DNA of 64,000 nucleotides from Cardinalis cardinalis (Eukaryota > Chordata > Aves > Passeriformes > Cardinalidae): the NCBI GenBank assembly GCA_014549065.1, contig JACDOX010000015.1, forward strand, positions 8,028,139-8,092,138, read 5' to 3'. Under the pieces are notes generated by a model. It saw nothing but the letters and a program-made list of their open reading frames with translations. It did no database searches and was not told where the DNA came from. The position numbers and the translations under genes were made by a program. Below are positions 53,101 through 61,700 of the stretch, piece after piece. Numbering within the stretch: position 1 is the stretch's first letter; each line of letters starts with the position of its first letter.

Positions 53101-56100
53101 TTATCAGTAATCAGAATTTAATTTTGTAAGATTTAGTTTGTATAGCCTGGGGATTCATAGAGCCATTGGTCTTCCAGCATGTTAGAAGTTCACACCATAA
53201 TCTCTCCTTGTCTTTGATCCACTTTCAGCTCCTTATCTCATATTCAGTCTGTATCATGGCAGGAGAAAAGCCATTTTTTTCTGTAAAACAGCCCAGATGG
53301 ATTGAATTTTCATGGTCTTTCTGGGTGAATGTCCCCCGATGTTCCTACAGCTTTCTAATGTTGACTGGTTCACCTGGTCTGTCAAGCTGCAGTTAGCTCC
53401 CTGGGAGGTCTGGCAGTCCTGGATTACCATGGGCTGCAGGAATAACTTGAAGGCTTCTTCTGTTTCCAAGAGCAGCTGCAGAAGCTCAGCAGCTCTCTGG
53501 CTGTGAGCTGGAGTGCGGCGTGGCCGCGCTGTGCTATTGCCATTCCTCCTGCACGGTCCCAAACTGCTTTGTGCCTGCTGCTTTACCTCATGAATATATA
53601 AGCTCTGCAGTCTTAAAGCAAAAACAAGCCCAACAGCAAATCAAACAAATAACCTTGGAGTTGAATAGAAGTGGCTCTGGTCCAATGTGAGAAAATGCTA
53701 AAGCATTAGATACTATTAGATGTTCCTGCAAATCAGGCACCTACTTTTTTTACCGCACCCATCTACCGCCTGAGGAATTTCACATGAGCTTGTTGTTTGG
53801 ATTCCTTAGAATTGCCACTCCTATATTAGACTCCTACTATGACTCTTAAGCTCTTTAAAACTGCACACCCATTTTGATGCAGGGAATTGTAAAAGGAAAC
53901 TGCACCATAACCGTTTTCAGTTTCTCTTTTTGTTTCTACTGTTGGAATGAGAGGAAGAGTTGACTTAGAACTTATCTCATAAATGTATATTTATGATCTG
54001 CTATGTACTCACACTGCATTTCACATTGGTAAGCATATAAAGGAGAATGCTAAAGAGCAGACAGCTGTATATGTGTGTAATTAGATACCCACTAAAAAGA
54101 TTTCTGCTACAGAAGTATTTAAATTCTATTTATTAAACACTTGCAAGCTGAAAGTGAAGAGATTATTCTGATAGAAAGTGGCAGAGAGGGAAGGGGAGGG
54201 GAAACTGATGATAATGAGTAGTCAATGCTTTAAACTGTTTAATATTGTAACTTTCTCAATTTTACTGAACATTGCATCAGCTTAATCCCATTTTCTGAGA
54301 ATTAACATTTGTTTAATTGGCATTTAACTGCAATACAGTATCCACTCATCTTAAAAATAGCTTTCTTCCAGTCTTTTATGTAACATTTCTCAGTGGCTTG
54401 CCTTTTAACCAGCATGCAAACTTGTATAATGATGACTGATTTCTCTCTTCCATTTATTAATTTGTAAAGATGACCAAGAGTTATGTCTCCTCTTAAAAGC
54501 TTCTTAACATAGTACTGTCAGCTGATAGTCCAGTGACTTGATATATGTCAATGATAGACTCTTACATTTTATGACTTTAAGTGACTCTTTGTTTCTTTCT
54601 AAATAAGAAATAAACTACTGCATTTCCGCTTTTTCATTTGTAACTCTGCAATTTGCCTGTAGTCTGTCTCACTTTATGCATGAAGCTAAACAGACCACTG
54701 TTAATCTAGGCCAGTTGTTTGACATATCAAAATAAGTAGCATTCCTTTAATTTCTTACAGCACCCTCAAGGGATAATTAATTTTCAAAACAATAGAATAA
54801 TATTTTTTTAATAACAGAAACTCTCTCAGCAGGAAGATGTCTTGAATAAAAATTGTGTATATTTTAAGTAGTAAAAGTGCTTCCATTTACTTGTAGAGCA
54901 GTGGTAAAAGGTTGAAAATGGGGAGTTGCTCATATAGTGCTGTGAGAACATCAGATTAGAGGTAGTAAAATTACCTCCCACGTAAACATGAATTTAAATA
55001 CTTGATATTTTGAAAGGTTACATTTACATTACTTCAGGAAATCTAAGGCAGAGAGAAAATCTATGTACCCTTGACTCCAAGAAGCACACTGTAGCCTGTC
55101 TTTGCAGTGTTTGAGCACAAAATTCCCACTGATACCATGCAGAAAACCAAATAAGTGAAACTGAGCTGATCCTGCCATAACCATTCTGGTTGCTAGGGGA
55201 GCAAGCATGAAAAAGAATGAAGCCAGTCAAGTTTGGATATACATTACACCTGCATTTCTTTAACGAGAGTTGGTGGAAGGTGTGCAGCCTAAGGCCCCAG
55301 TCCTGCAAACTCTTACATGTGTGTTAATTTCACATGTATGATTCATCCCTTTTGAAGTCGATTCACTTTTAATAAGTGTCTGCCAGGTGAGGGCCTGGGA
55401 TGACAGGTACTGTACAGAACCTGGATTCCTGTGAATCCAGAGCCCTCAAGAACTGGGAAGAGTGTGGATGTCTTTACCTGGAACTCAAACTTTGCCCATA
55501 GTGCCGAATGTTGAAGGCTGCCCCAAATCAGATATTCTGCTACAAATATATTAAAAATAGTAGTATACACTCGAGTTTTAATGTCCANTGTTATCAACAA
55601 TGGAACCTAGTAGGTAGGAGACGCTAGGAACACCTTTTGTCTGTTTGTTTCCTCTTCAGAGAGGAATGATAACTGGTACTACNAAAAAGCTGTCTCAAGT
55701 AACATATGCAGAATAACATTGTTTCTACAGCCTGTGTCTGACCAAGGGCCATGGTTTGGTGACAGAACACAGTAAGAAAAGAGAGGGTCAGGAACAGCTC
55801 ACAGGTGACAATGTTATGCGTTTGTGTTTTGCTAAGCATTATCAGGTGGGGCTAAAATGAGCATGGAGCTCATGGCTCACATGGGGAGGTTGCCATCCCT
55901 CTGCACCTTGAGCTTTGACTGTCCAGCAGTTCTTCTGTTTTTGGTTTTGTGCTGTCACCTTAGAACAAGAATTGCATTTGAACCGTTCCCAAGAAGTTCA
56001 TGGCTCATGACATCACCTGAACTTCAGATCAGCTCAACTGTGACCCTTGTGAGGCTTTTGTAAAGCCACAGGAGAGCAGCACTTCAGGAAACAATTTCTA

Positions 56101-58785
56101 AAGACAAATACCTCTCCTGCACCTAANACATAACAGTATCAGAAAATTCACAGCCAGCCTCTTGAGATATGAGCAGTGCCCTAGTGGTGGGTACAAGACA
56201 GCAGAAGTGGTGCTCAGGAGAGGCTGAGGTTTGCTCAGAATGTCGATGGCACTCGGGTGCAGGCAGGAACATGCTGCAGAGCCTTGCCTCCCACATAGTT
56301 TCCATGTTGAGTGGTGGGAATGTCACAGGTGGTCTGTTTGCTTTCTTGGACTTCACAGCCACATTTCTAAATCTGACACTTTGAAAATTTGCATTACTGT
56401 TTGTCCCTAGTCTTCCTCTCCCTTGCCCTGTCTTTAACAAGCAGTAGTGCCCAGCACTTCTTCCCATTTTTCCAAGAAATGTGACTTTGAATGATTCATC
56501 AGGACATTGTTCTTCTGTTTAGAAATGCTTTATTGTAAGNATTTATTGTAAACACTATCAGTTACAATGCTTACAAATGTAATTTATTTTAAACTACTTT
56601 TATTTTTTCCTTGTTTAAATTTACTGTTTAAATTAAATGAGTGGGGTAAATGATCCCAAATCTGTCTGTACCAGATATTTACAGAGTGCCACTCAGAGCA
56701 GGAATGGCTGTGGGGTGTGAAGGGCTTTCTGGAGAGATTCTTCNTACCAGTAAGGAATAAATAGTTACAACAGGAAGAGAAAATCTGTCTTTTTGCTGGT
56801 ATCTAGAGATACAGACCTCATAGGTGGAGCACATTGAGGGAAGATNGCACACATTACATGCTTTGCAGTCTTTTATCTTTTAGTGCTGTCCCATAGCAAA
56901 GCTTTTGTTTTAAAAACTGCTCATTTCATGCTGAGATTTCCTGTATAAGGTGGGAAATGAAGAACACTCCNGGGCAGTCCTTGGAGAGTAAACAGACACT
57001 CCCCATGTTCTGTTCAGTTCCCACTGAGAGCCTGAGCGAACAGACATGTTCTACTTTAATCTATTTCAGGTCAAATTTCATTTCAGCTAATTACTGTTTG
57101 GATTAAGACTAAAAACTAAAAAATTCATCCATGCAGAATTCATGCCTTACCATGGATTGAGGAGTAGGAGAGGATGCCATTATTTGCTGGCTCAAGGAGA
57201 TGCTTGTGGATGATGAGCATTGTAAGAGACCCACCTGAGGAAATATTTTAGATAACTGAGCAAACTTGAGGCATGTGCTGTCCCAGCAATGCTCTGCTAT
57301 GAAGCAAAGGAAGATTTTTTTTTTGGCTGTCAACTGGAACAAAGTACAATTTAAAAAAAATAAAATCTGTCTCCTAGGGTNAATAACTTGTGTTTGGAAA
57401 AGTGAGATGATTCCTATAGCACATGTACAGTTCTTTGGTTAGTTTAGAAGCTAAAGCTCTTATATGGAACATAAAAGCTTACATAGGCTTTATATGGATA
57501 ACTGTAAAGTAACTTCTGATTGAAGATGGAGTTTCCTAAAAACAGGCAGAGGGATTAGATAAGTAGTTTAGTCCAATTCAAAAATGGAAAGACCCATGGC
57601 TACCACCAAGTGATTAAGCAGAAAGTGTATGTGAACTTATTTTTNTCTTTTTAATTACTACAGATGATCTTTTAGGCAANTGGTTGGNAAAACTAANGTA
57701 TTTCTTATTAAATTATAAGCCTACCTCTTTATTTTGAAGTGTTATATTATAGCAATTTACTTAAAATAGGANCTATGAAACTATCCCTGATCTACTGGGT
57801 CATCATGCTCTTTCTGGAGGAAAAAAAACCTGTGTTTTGATTTGTAAACCAGATCAGTTGTTTAACAAGGGAGCATTCTGTCACCTCCTTTTCAAACCTA
57901 GTTGTAAACCTTCCGCTAGGTTAGTTATGAGAAATGTATTTTGCAGATTTTTTACTTGTCATGTTATTTTCTACCTACAATAGTACCTTTAGAGAGCAGC
58001 CTTTCCACAGAGTTTCTTAAGCATCTGACTAAGGTGTAGGTGTTGGCTGGCAGTGCCATTTGTCCCTTTATCTCAAAGGAAAGGACAAGGAAGACCTCTT
58101 AAAATCTCAAGGTAGAAATCAATAATAAATGTATTGGGGGGAGGAAGTGAGGAAAAGATGTGCTTTTTACAGAGGTTTTTAAGAATACTTACCATCATTT
58201 TGAAGCCCTAAAAATCTGATTGTCTTCTCCATTAACATAAAGATTCATTGCTTATCTGCAAGACACGATGTTTTATTTAAGACTGATATGTATGGACACT
58301 GTATTCTTTAAAGTAGAGGAATTATGCTATGTAATAAATATTCTCCCTATTTGCATGTATTTCAGTTACTAATATTTCTACTGTTAAATTAAACTAGCAC
58401 TAAGGTTAAGNCACCAAGAACTCTTGGAAGAGAAGGGTATGCATCCCTTTCCTTTATAGAGCTGAACTTAACACTTCCTTGAGCTTAGTGTGTGAATGAG
58501 TTTTTGAGAGGGAGGGAAGCTCTCTCTACTGCATCTGTCACCTTGGAAAAGATTCATTGATTCTGTGATTGTGGAAAGGAGAATGTGAGAAGTTTCCCTG
58601 ACTGTTTGTGTATATGACAATGTTGGATTCAGGGGGATAATGTCACTTTCAAGGTCAAGTCACTCTGTTTCTCATTTTTTTCTATTCCTCTCATAAAGGC
58701 ACATCCCAGTGATTAACTTGTTACGAGAAACAGGAGCACACCTGTCAAGCCATGACTTGGAGGATGTTGGAACAATTCTCTGCAG
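22973..58785 (+). CDS. ASPG: ASPG, L-asparaginase / 60 kDa lysophospholipase (13 exons, 3' end outside window)
   Basis: Cytosolic type I L-asparaginase with C-terminal ankyrin repeats; mammalian homologues hydrolyse Asn to Asp and ammonia, and the rat enzyme also has lysophospholipase activity. Exons: 22973-23135, 27943-28072, 30648-30759, 33435-33560, 35029-35112, 36103-36229, 41961-42073, 43562-43747, 46700-46813, 50098-50217, 51265-51360, 52222-52385, 58699-58785. All junctions are AG/GT and phase-consistent; the 1622 nt give 540 full codons. Catalytic residues map as TGGTIG Thr46, HGTDTM Thr150-Asp151, Lys222 in RVTKVDA and Tyr343 in KTVYATG, matching human Thr19, Thr116-Asp117, Lys188 and Tyr308 (human numbers from memory). 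Ankyrin repeats begin near residue 465 (DGRTPLHIAASEGHLPLVEYL). The start is fixed by an in-frame TAG at 22952-22954 and a good Kozak context (G at -3, G at +4). Human ASPG is 573 aa; the last 60-70 residues are missing here. Confidence 0.96.
23136..27942 (+). other. ASPG intron 1
   Basis: A 4.8-kb intron whose first 400 bp belong to the CpG island. It holds a minus-strand open frame at 25665-26108 with no recognisable domain and an imperfect trinucleotide stretch at about 27537-27567. No conserved exon is seen. The last N of the left part of the window is at 24338. Confidence 0.6.
27537..27567. repeat. Imperfect (TAG)n trinucleotide repeat
   Basis: A short stretch of tag/taa triplets (tagtagtagtaatagtag core) in ASPG intron 1. 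Confidence 0.75.
27943..28072 (+). CDS. ASPG: ASPG exon 2
   Basis: This 130-nt exon encodes GLAPEANKLVSSLKTMPMLH then DEAYARETKLNNCRGFPENT and LVLP. The LxTMPMLHDE and TLVLP parts match ASPG. The ETKLNNCRGFP stretch is about 7 residues longer than in human. The acceptor is gtttttaag and the donor is cc|gtaagt. Confidence 0.95.
28073..30647 (+). other. ASPG intron 2
   Basis: A 2.6-kb intron. Its first 1.5 kb is AT-rich without recognised features; the CR1 fragment at about 29650-30425 occupies most of the rest. Confidence 0.6.
29650..30425 (+). mobile_element. CR1 LINE fragment, sense (reverse transcriptase)
   Basis: Broken + strand frames give CR1 ORF2 RT peptides in order: GNTAPNFKKDRKDD at about 29700-29745, KQVFLEALLKNMADRKVI at about 29802-29855, GFDEWTVQWMRN at about 29940, QGSILGPVLFNISIND at about 30055-30100, LSKLVDDTKLSGAVDTPE at about 30125-30180, NLMQFNKTKC near 30235-30265 and VLVDERLDMTQQCAL near 30350-30395. 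The RT core ADD motif reads VDD, and stops and frameshifts interrupt it. It ends inside ORF2, without the 3' UTR or the ATTCTATG-type tail. Confidence 0.92.
30648..30759 (+). CDS. ASPG: ASPG exon 3
   Basis: This 112-nt exon encodes LSKQNKRIFYTILELSPLLD then SSNMTPDDWAKIAKKLE. The LLDSSNMT motif is typical of type I asparaginases. The acceptor is ttcatag and the donor is gag|gtttgg, a weaker match at +3 to +5. Confidence 0.95.
30760..33434 (+). other. ASPG intron 3
   Basis: A 2.7-kb intron. The stretch 33060-33300 is rich in AT-type transcription-factor sites (see findings). Otherwise only short open frames and no recognised repeats. Confidence 0.55.
33435..33560 (+). CDS. ASPG: ASPG exon 4 (HGTDTM catalytic motif)
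   Basis: This 126-nt phase 0-0 exon encodes EHYEKYDGFVILHGTDTMAY then TASALSFMCENLGKTIVLTG and SQ. It carries the second catalytic pair Thr150-Asp151. The acceptor is cacctgcag and the donor is cag|gtaatg. Confidence 0.97.
33561..35028 (+). other. ASPG intron 4
   Basis: A 1.5-kb AT-rich intron with nothing recognised. Confidence 0.6.
35029..35112 (+). CDS. ASPG: ASPG exon 5
   Basis: This 84-nt phase 0-0 exon encodes VPIYELQNDGRDNLLGALLM then AGQFVIPE, with the asparaginase DGR.NLLGAL signature. The acceptor is ctcttcag and the donor is gag|gtctgt. Confidence 0.96.
35113..36102 (+). other. ASPG intron 5
   Basis: A 1.0-kb intron with nothing recognised; the acceptor tract is ttgtcttgcag. Confidence 0.6.
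36103..36229 (+). CDS. ASPG: ASPG exon 6 (catalytic Lys)
   Basis: This 127-nt exon encodes VCLYFYNKLYRGNRVTKVDA then GSFNAFSSPNLPPLANAEVD and IT. It carries the catalytic Lys222 and the AFSSPN.PPLA motif. The acceptor is tcttgcag and the donor is aca|a|gtaagc, in phase 1. Confidence 0.96.
36230..41960 (+). other. ASPG intron 6
   Basis: A 5.7-kb intron. It includes a + strand open frame at 40655-40960 (101 codons, no known domain) and an AT-rich stretch at about 41440-41650 dense in TAAT cores. No repeat family was recognised. Confidence 0.55.
41961..42073 (+). CDS. ASPG: ASPG exon 7
   Basis: This 113-nt exon encodes NWETVWRANTKKKFRVHTNM then NRNVGLLRIFPGITAAA. The N-terminal half diverges from human, but NVGLLRIFPGI is conserved. 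The acceptor is tcttaacag. The donor gct|gtaagt is almost identical to the first bases of exon 8. Confidence 0.94.
42074..43561 (+). other. ASPG intron 7
   Basis: A 1.5-kb intron. It contains an imperfect 27-bp tandem duplication at 42542-42594. It ends in a strong pyrimidine tract and the unusual acceptor at exon 8. Confidence 0.6.
42542..42594 (+). repeat. Imperfect 27-bp tandem duplication
   Basis: Two copies beginning gctgaaaatga (42542 and 42569) and continuing aagtg...attttt, differing at a few bases. It lies in ASPG intron 7. Confidence 0.75.
43562..43747 (+). CDS. ASPG: ASPG exon 8 (catalytic Tyr; starts with donor-like GTAAGA)
   Basis: This 186-nt phase 0-0 exon encodes VRAFLQPPIEGIVLETYGSG then NAPDKREDLLEELRKAAERK and VVILNCTQCLRGAVKTVYAT. 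It includes Tyr343. A pyrimidine-rich acceptor (taaccag) is followed directly by GTAAGAG. The donor is cag|gtgagg. Confidence 0.96.
43748..46699 (+). other. ASPG intron 8
   Basis: A 3.0-kb intron with nothing recognised beyond short random open frames. Confidence 0.6.
46700..46813 (+). CDS. ASPG: ASPG exon 9
   Basis: This 114-nt phase 0-0 exon encodes TLADAGVIPGGDMTPEAALT then KLSYTLSKGNLSWEEKRQ. The AGVI.G.DMT.EAALTKLSY motif is diagnostic for this asparaginase subfamily. The acceptor is tattcag and the donor is cag|gtaaat. Confidence 0.96.
46814..50097 (+). other. ASPG intron 9
   Basis: A 3.3-kb intron with short open frames on both strands (for example 49192-49581) that show no domain and no splice-supported structure. 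No repeat family recognised. Confidence 0.55.
50098..50217 (+). CDS. ASPG: ASPG exon 10
   Basis: This 120-nt phase 0-0 exon encodes MLSENLRGEMTVVPTGAKIS then LRDSKFIQVIAKSLSISSKE. The NLRGEMT motif ends the asparaginase domain; the rest is a variable linker. The acceptor is cttttcag and the donor is gag|gtatat. Confidence 0.95.
50218..52221 (+). other. ASPG introns 10 and 11 (with exon 11 between)
   Basis: Introns of 1.05 kb (50218-51264) and 0.86 kb (51361-52221) on either side of exon 11. AT-rich, nothing recognised. Confidence 0.6.
51265..51360 (+). CDS. ASPG: ASPG exon 11
   Basis: This 96-nt phase 0-0 exon encodes ELEAVRDALIPPLACAAAKL then GDIDALRAIAEM, the helical lead-in to the ankyrin domain. 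The acceptor is tttctcag and the donor is atg|gtaatg. Confidence 0.95.
52222..52385 (+). CDS. ASPG: ASPG exon 12 (ankyrin repeat)
   Basis: This 164-nt exon encodes GGNLSCGDYDGRTPLHIAAS then EGHLPLVEYLLMSGATVYAR and DRYGSTPLMNAIKFR. It holds one full ankyrin repeat (DGRTPLHIAA...G...) and the start of the next. The acceptor is cttttgtag and the donor is ttcag|gtaaca. Confidence 0.96.
52386..58698 (+). other. ASPG intron 12
   Basis: A 6.3-kb intron. A CpG-containing, GC-richer patch at about 53300-53575 stands out against AT-rich surroundings and carries a 102-codon minus-strand open frame (53254-53562). A second minus-strand frame runs at 52820-53083. The stretch 54200-54900 is AT-rich with homeodomain-type cores. 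Ns reappear at 55588. Confidence 0.55.
58699..58785 (+). CDS. ASPG: ASPG exon 13 (ankyrin, continuing)
   Basis: This 87-nt exon encodes HIPVINLLRETGAHLSSHDL then EDVGTILCR and ends in phase 2 (donor tgcag|gtaaat). The reading frame is still open, so at least one more coding exon must follow. None was found up to 64000. Confidence 0.94.
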
Positions 58786-61700
58786 GTAAATGTGATCTGG
58801 TAATTGAGGTGGCCCTAAAATGGGTGTGGAGAGGGATGGTTTTTCAGAGGAGACTCAAAAATGGAGCACTTTCAATAAACAATCAGGTCCTTGGCACCTG
58901 AGGGAGTTCTTTCTGTGATAGATGAATAATAAGGCAACAAGTGAAGTGATGAAATTAAGAATCAACTCTGTTTCAAAGCACCAATAACTCAAGAGAGTTC
59001 CAAAGGAGAGAGGATTGTGGGGAAAANTGAGCTGGAAGCACATAAATACCCCATTCCCCCCCAAAGTCTCTTATTAAGGAAAGGTGAAAAAAAAGCTGTT
59101 CAAGGTGGGATTTTCTAACATCTCTCTTTAAAAANAAAGCTGCACAAATCACCATTTTTATTGTCTTAAAGTCCACTTTTCACTTACTTTGGAATGGCTT
59201 CTATTCTAACTAGTACGTAGTATTGTTCTTAAAAATAACTAAATCAAATAGACAAATAGGTTTAACCCCAGAACTTGTGAACTGCTGCTCACATCACTNT
59301 AGTTAATTTTAAGAGGATAAAATTCTCTTAGAGCTGGCTTTCCATACAGTTACTTTCACNATATAGCAATGTGGATATGTGTTATAAAAATAAATAGCTG
59401 TTAGATTCCATTTTTTTCAAGTACTGGTCCTGAATTACAAATTACTCTGAAAATTGTGAGAAGGTTCCATGTATTTCCAGACATTACTTGTAATTTTTAC
59501 TTAATTTCCTCNTCTCTCTTCTTTTGAAAAACAAACAAAAAACCCCTGAGCACTGGCCTTTATATCAGGACTTGGCAGGAAATCATGAGACTTGCAGGGA
59601 CCAGCCAGTGCTGTATAATGTCCACCAAACAAGGTCAAGGTGAAGCTTATGTGTGTTCTGTGTGGAGACTGGACTCTGTCCTTTGAGTAATTCTGGAATT
59701 AAGGAGCACTGTCTGGAGCTTTTCCATTGTCATAACATGCTCAGAGGAGGCTGGCTAAGAAGACTTTTACTGTAGTCAAAATATGCACTTCACAGGGCAC
59801 TGCAAGTGACAGGACAGAATTAAACCCTTGGTTTGTGCAGTTTGCCTCTGCCAAAAAAGGTTTAGGGAATGACATTCCTCTGCAAATAAATTGGCCTCTT
59901 TCTAGTGGCACGTGCAGAACCAGTTTGGCTAGCTGACCTGGCAGTAGTATGTCCAAAACAAACAAAAAAAAATACAAACCAAGAAGAGGAAAAGGGTTCT
60001 TCACACAAAATAACAAAATGGGGTTCTCATGCAGTTTGTTACAGCTTTTTAGGGATCATTGTGCACCTGGATCTGCATGGCCTGTACCAGGAGCAGAACC
60101 AGGCTTCAAGACAGTGCTGCAGAGTGGCTGCTCATACCCTGCTCCTGCAGAGCTGAAGCTCTTCATTTGCTCTGCTGTTTGGAGGGTCTGGCATACTCAT
60201 TTCTAACAAAGTGCACTTTTTCCACAGTATTACTCAGCTACCTATAAGTTACTAAATCTGAGGTGCTGGTGTTTGTCTCTGATATTTCCACAGTGTCCTC
60301 AGATGACCTTAGTGATACACTCATTTTTCCAGCATGCTCTTGCTCACTTCTCTGTCCTCTCTCTTGTTTTAAGCCCCTCTTTGCAGGCACTGGCACCTTC
60401 ATGGCACAGCTTGAACATGGCCACATGGTCAAGCTGTTTATAGAAACAGCTATTGTTAACATTTCCCTTCTGTCTAATTTGAACTATTTTCTGTGTTTCT
60501 TCTATCTTGTAATGGTGCCTTAAGCTGCAATTTCTACAAGTCTGAATTTGTCACCAAGGCAATATATCAAGTTCTTGGGGTTTAGAAGGATAAAGCTGCT
60601 TGCTTTCTGATAAGCTCTGTGTTTCTGCACTTAGCTAACTCAACTTTTTCTCCCATGCAGTTCTCTCTGAATTAAACTATAAGCATGTTTTCCCTCTGCT
60701 CCTACCAATCCTCAAACAGACTGTTATGAAAACCATGAATAGTATCCTCAGCCTCCTTCTGTTTAGACTCATGACAATAGAATAGAATAGAATAGAATAG
60801 AATAGAATAGAATAGAATAGAATAGAATAGTTCACTTGGAAGGTTATGGAGATAAAATGAAAATAAATGTGTTCCTTTGGCACTGGTGATGTTTGAGAGA
60901 GAAAGGAGTACCAGCCAAAACTGAGGGTTGAGAGTGTCAGTGGGAACTCTTGTGTAGGAAGTGGAGAGGCACATAGTTATTAAATCTTTCATGGTTTCAT
61001 TTGCTGGTGTCTTTTTTAAAGTGAGAGGTGTTAGTCTGGTTTTAAAATCACTTTGTTGATATTTGGTATCTGGTTCAAGGCTTTGTTTGGAAATGAGATC
61101 TCAGTGTTAGTAATCTGTTAAAAATGTCAGAATATCTTCTCATATTGCACTAATATTGTCATCTGTCTAAAAAACCAAACCATGATGAGATAAATTGGGG
61201 CACTCTTATTCTGAAAGCTTCTGGACTTCTGGAGTTGGTAAACAGTTGATGTGTGTTTGTTTTTTAAAGGGAAAAAGCTTGTACAGAATTGAGGTACTTC
61301 ATGTCTTTACTTCACAAAATTAAACAGGGGTACAAAGCCAAACCAGCTTTCTCATATTCTGAGATTTCATAAAATGATATGGTAGAGTATGATATATACA
61401 AAGATACAGCCTTTCAAAATCACCACCTTTCAGAATAAAAGGCCTCTTCAATTTAACATAAAGAGGGGGTAAGGCTGGGGAAGGAAGGGTAAATCCCTCT
61501 GTAGGAATAAGGACCAAGCTTCTACTGCTTGCTGTCTTTCGAAGAAGTCTGTCTGAGCTGAGAGAGATGTGGAGACACAAGCTAAGAACAGCACTCCCAA
61601 ATGTGTTCAGGACACAGCAATCCATGCCTTGTNCTGGACATTTTTTTCCTTTGGATCTTCATCTTAAAAAAATAAGAAGAAGAAAAAAATTTTTTCTCTT

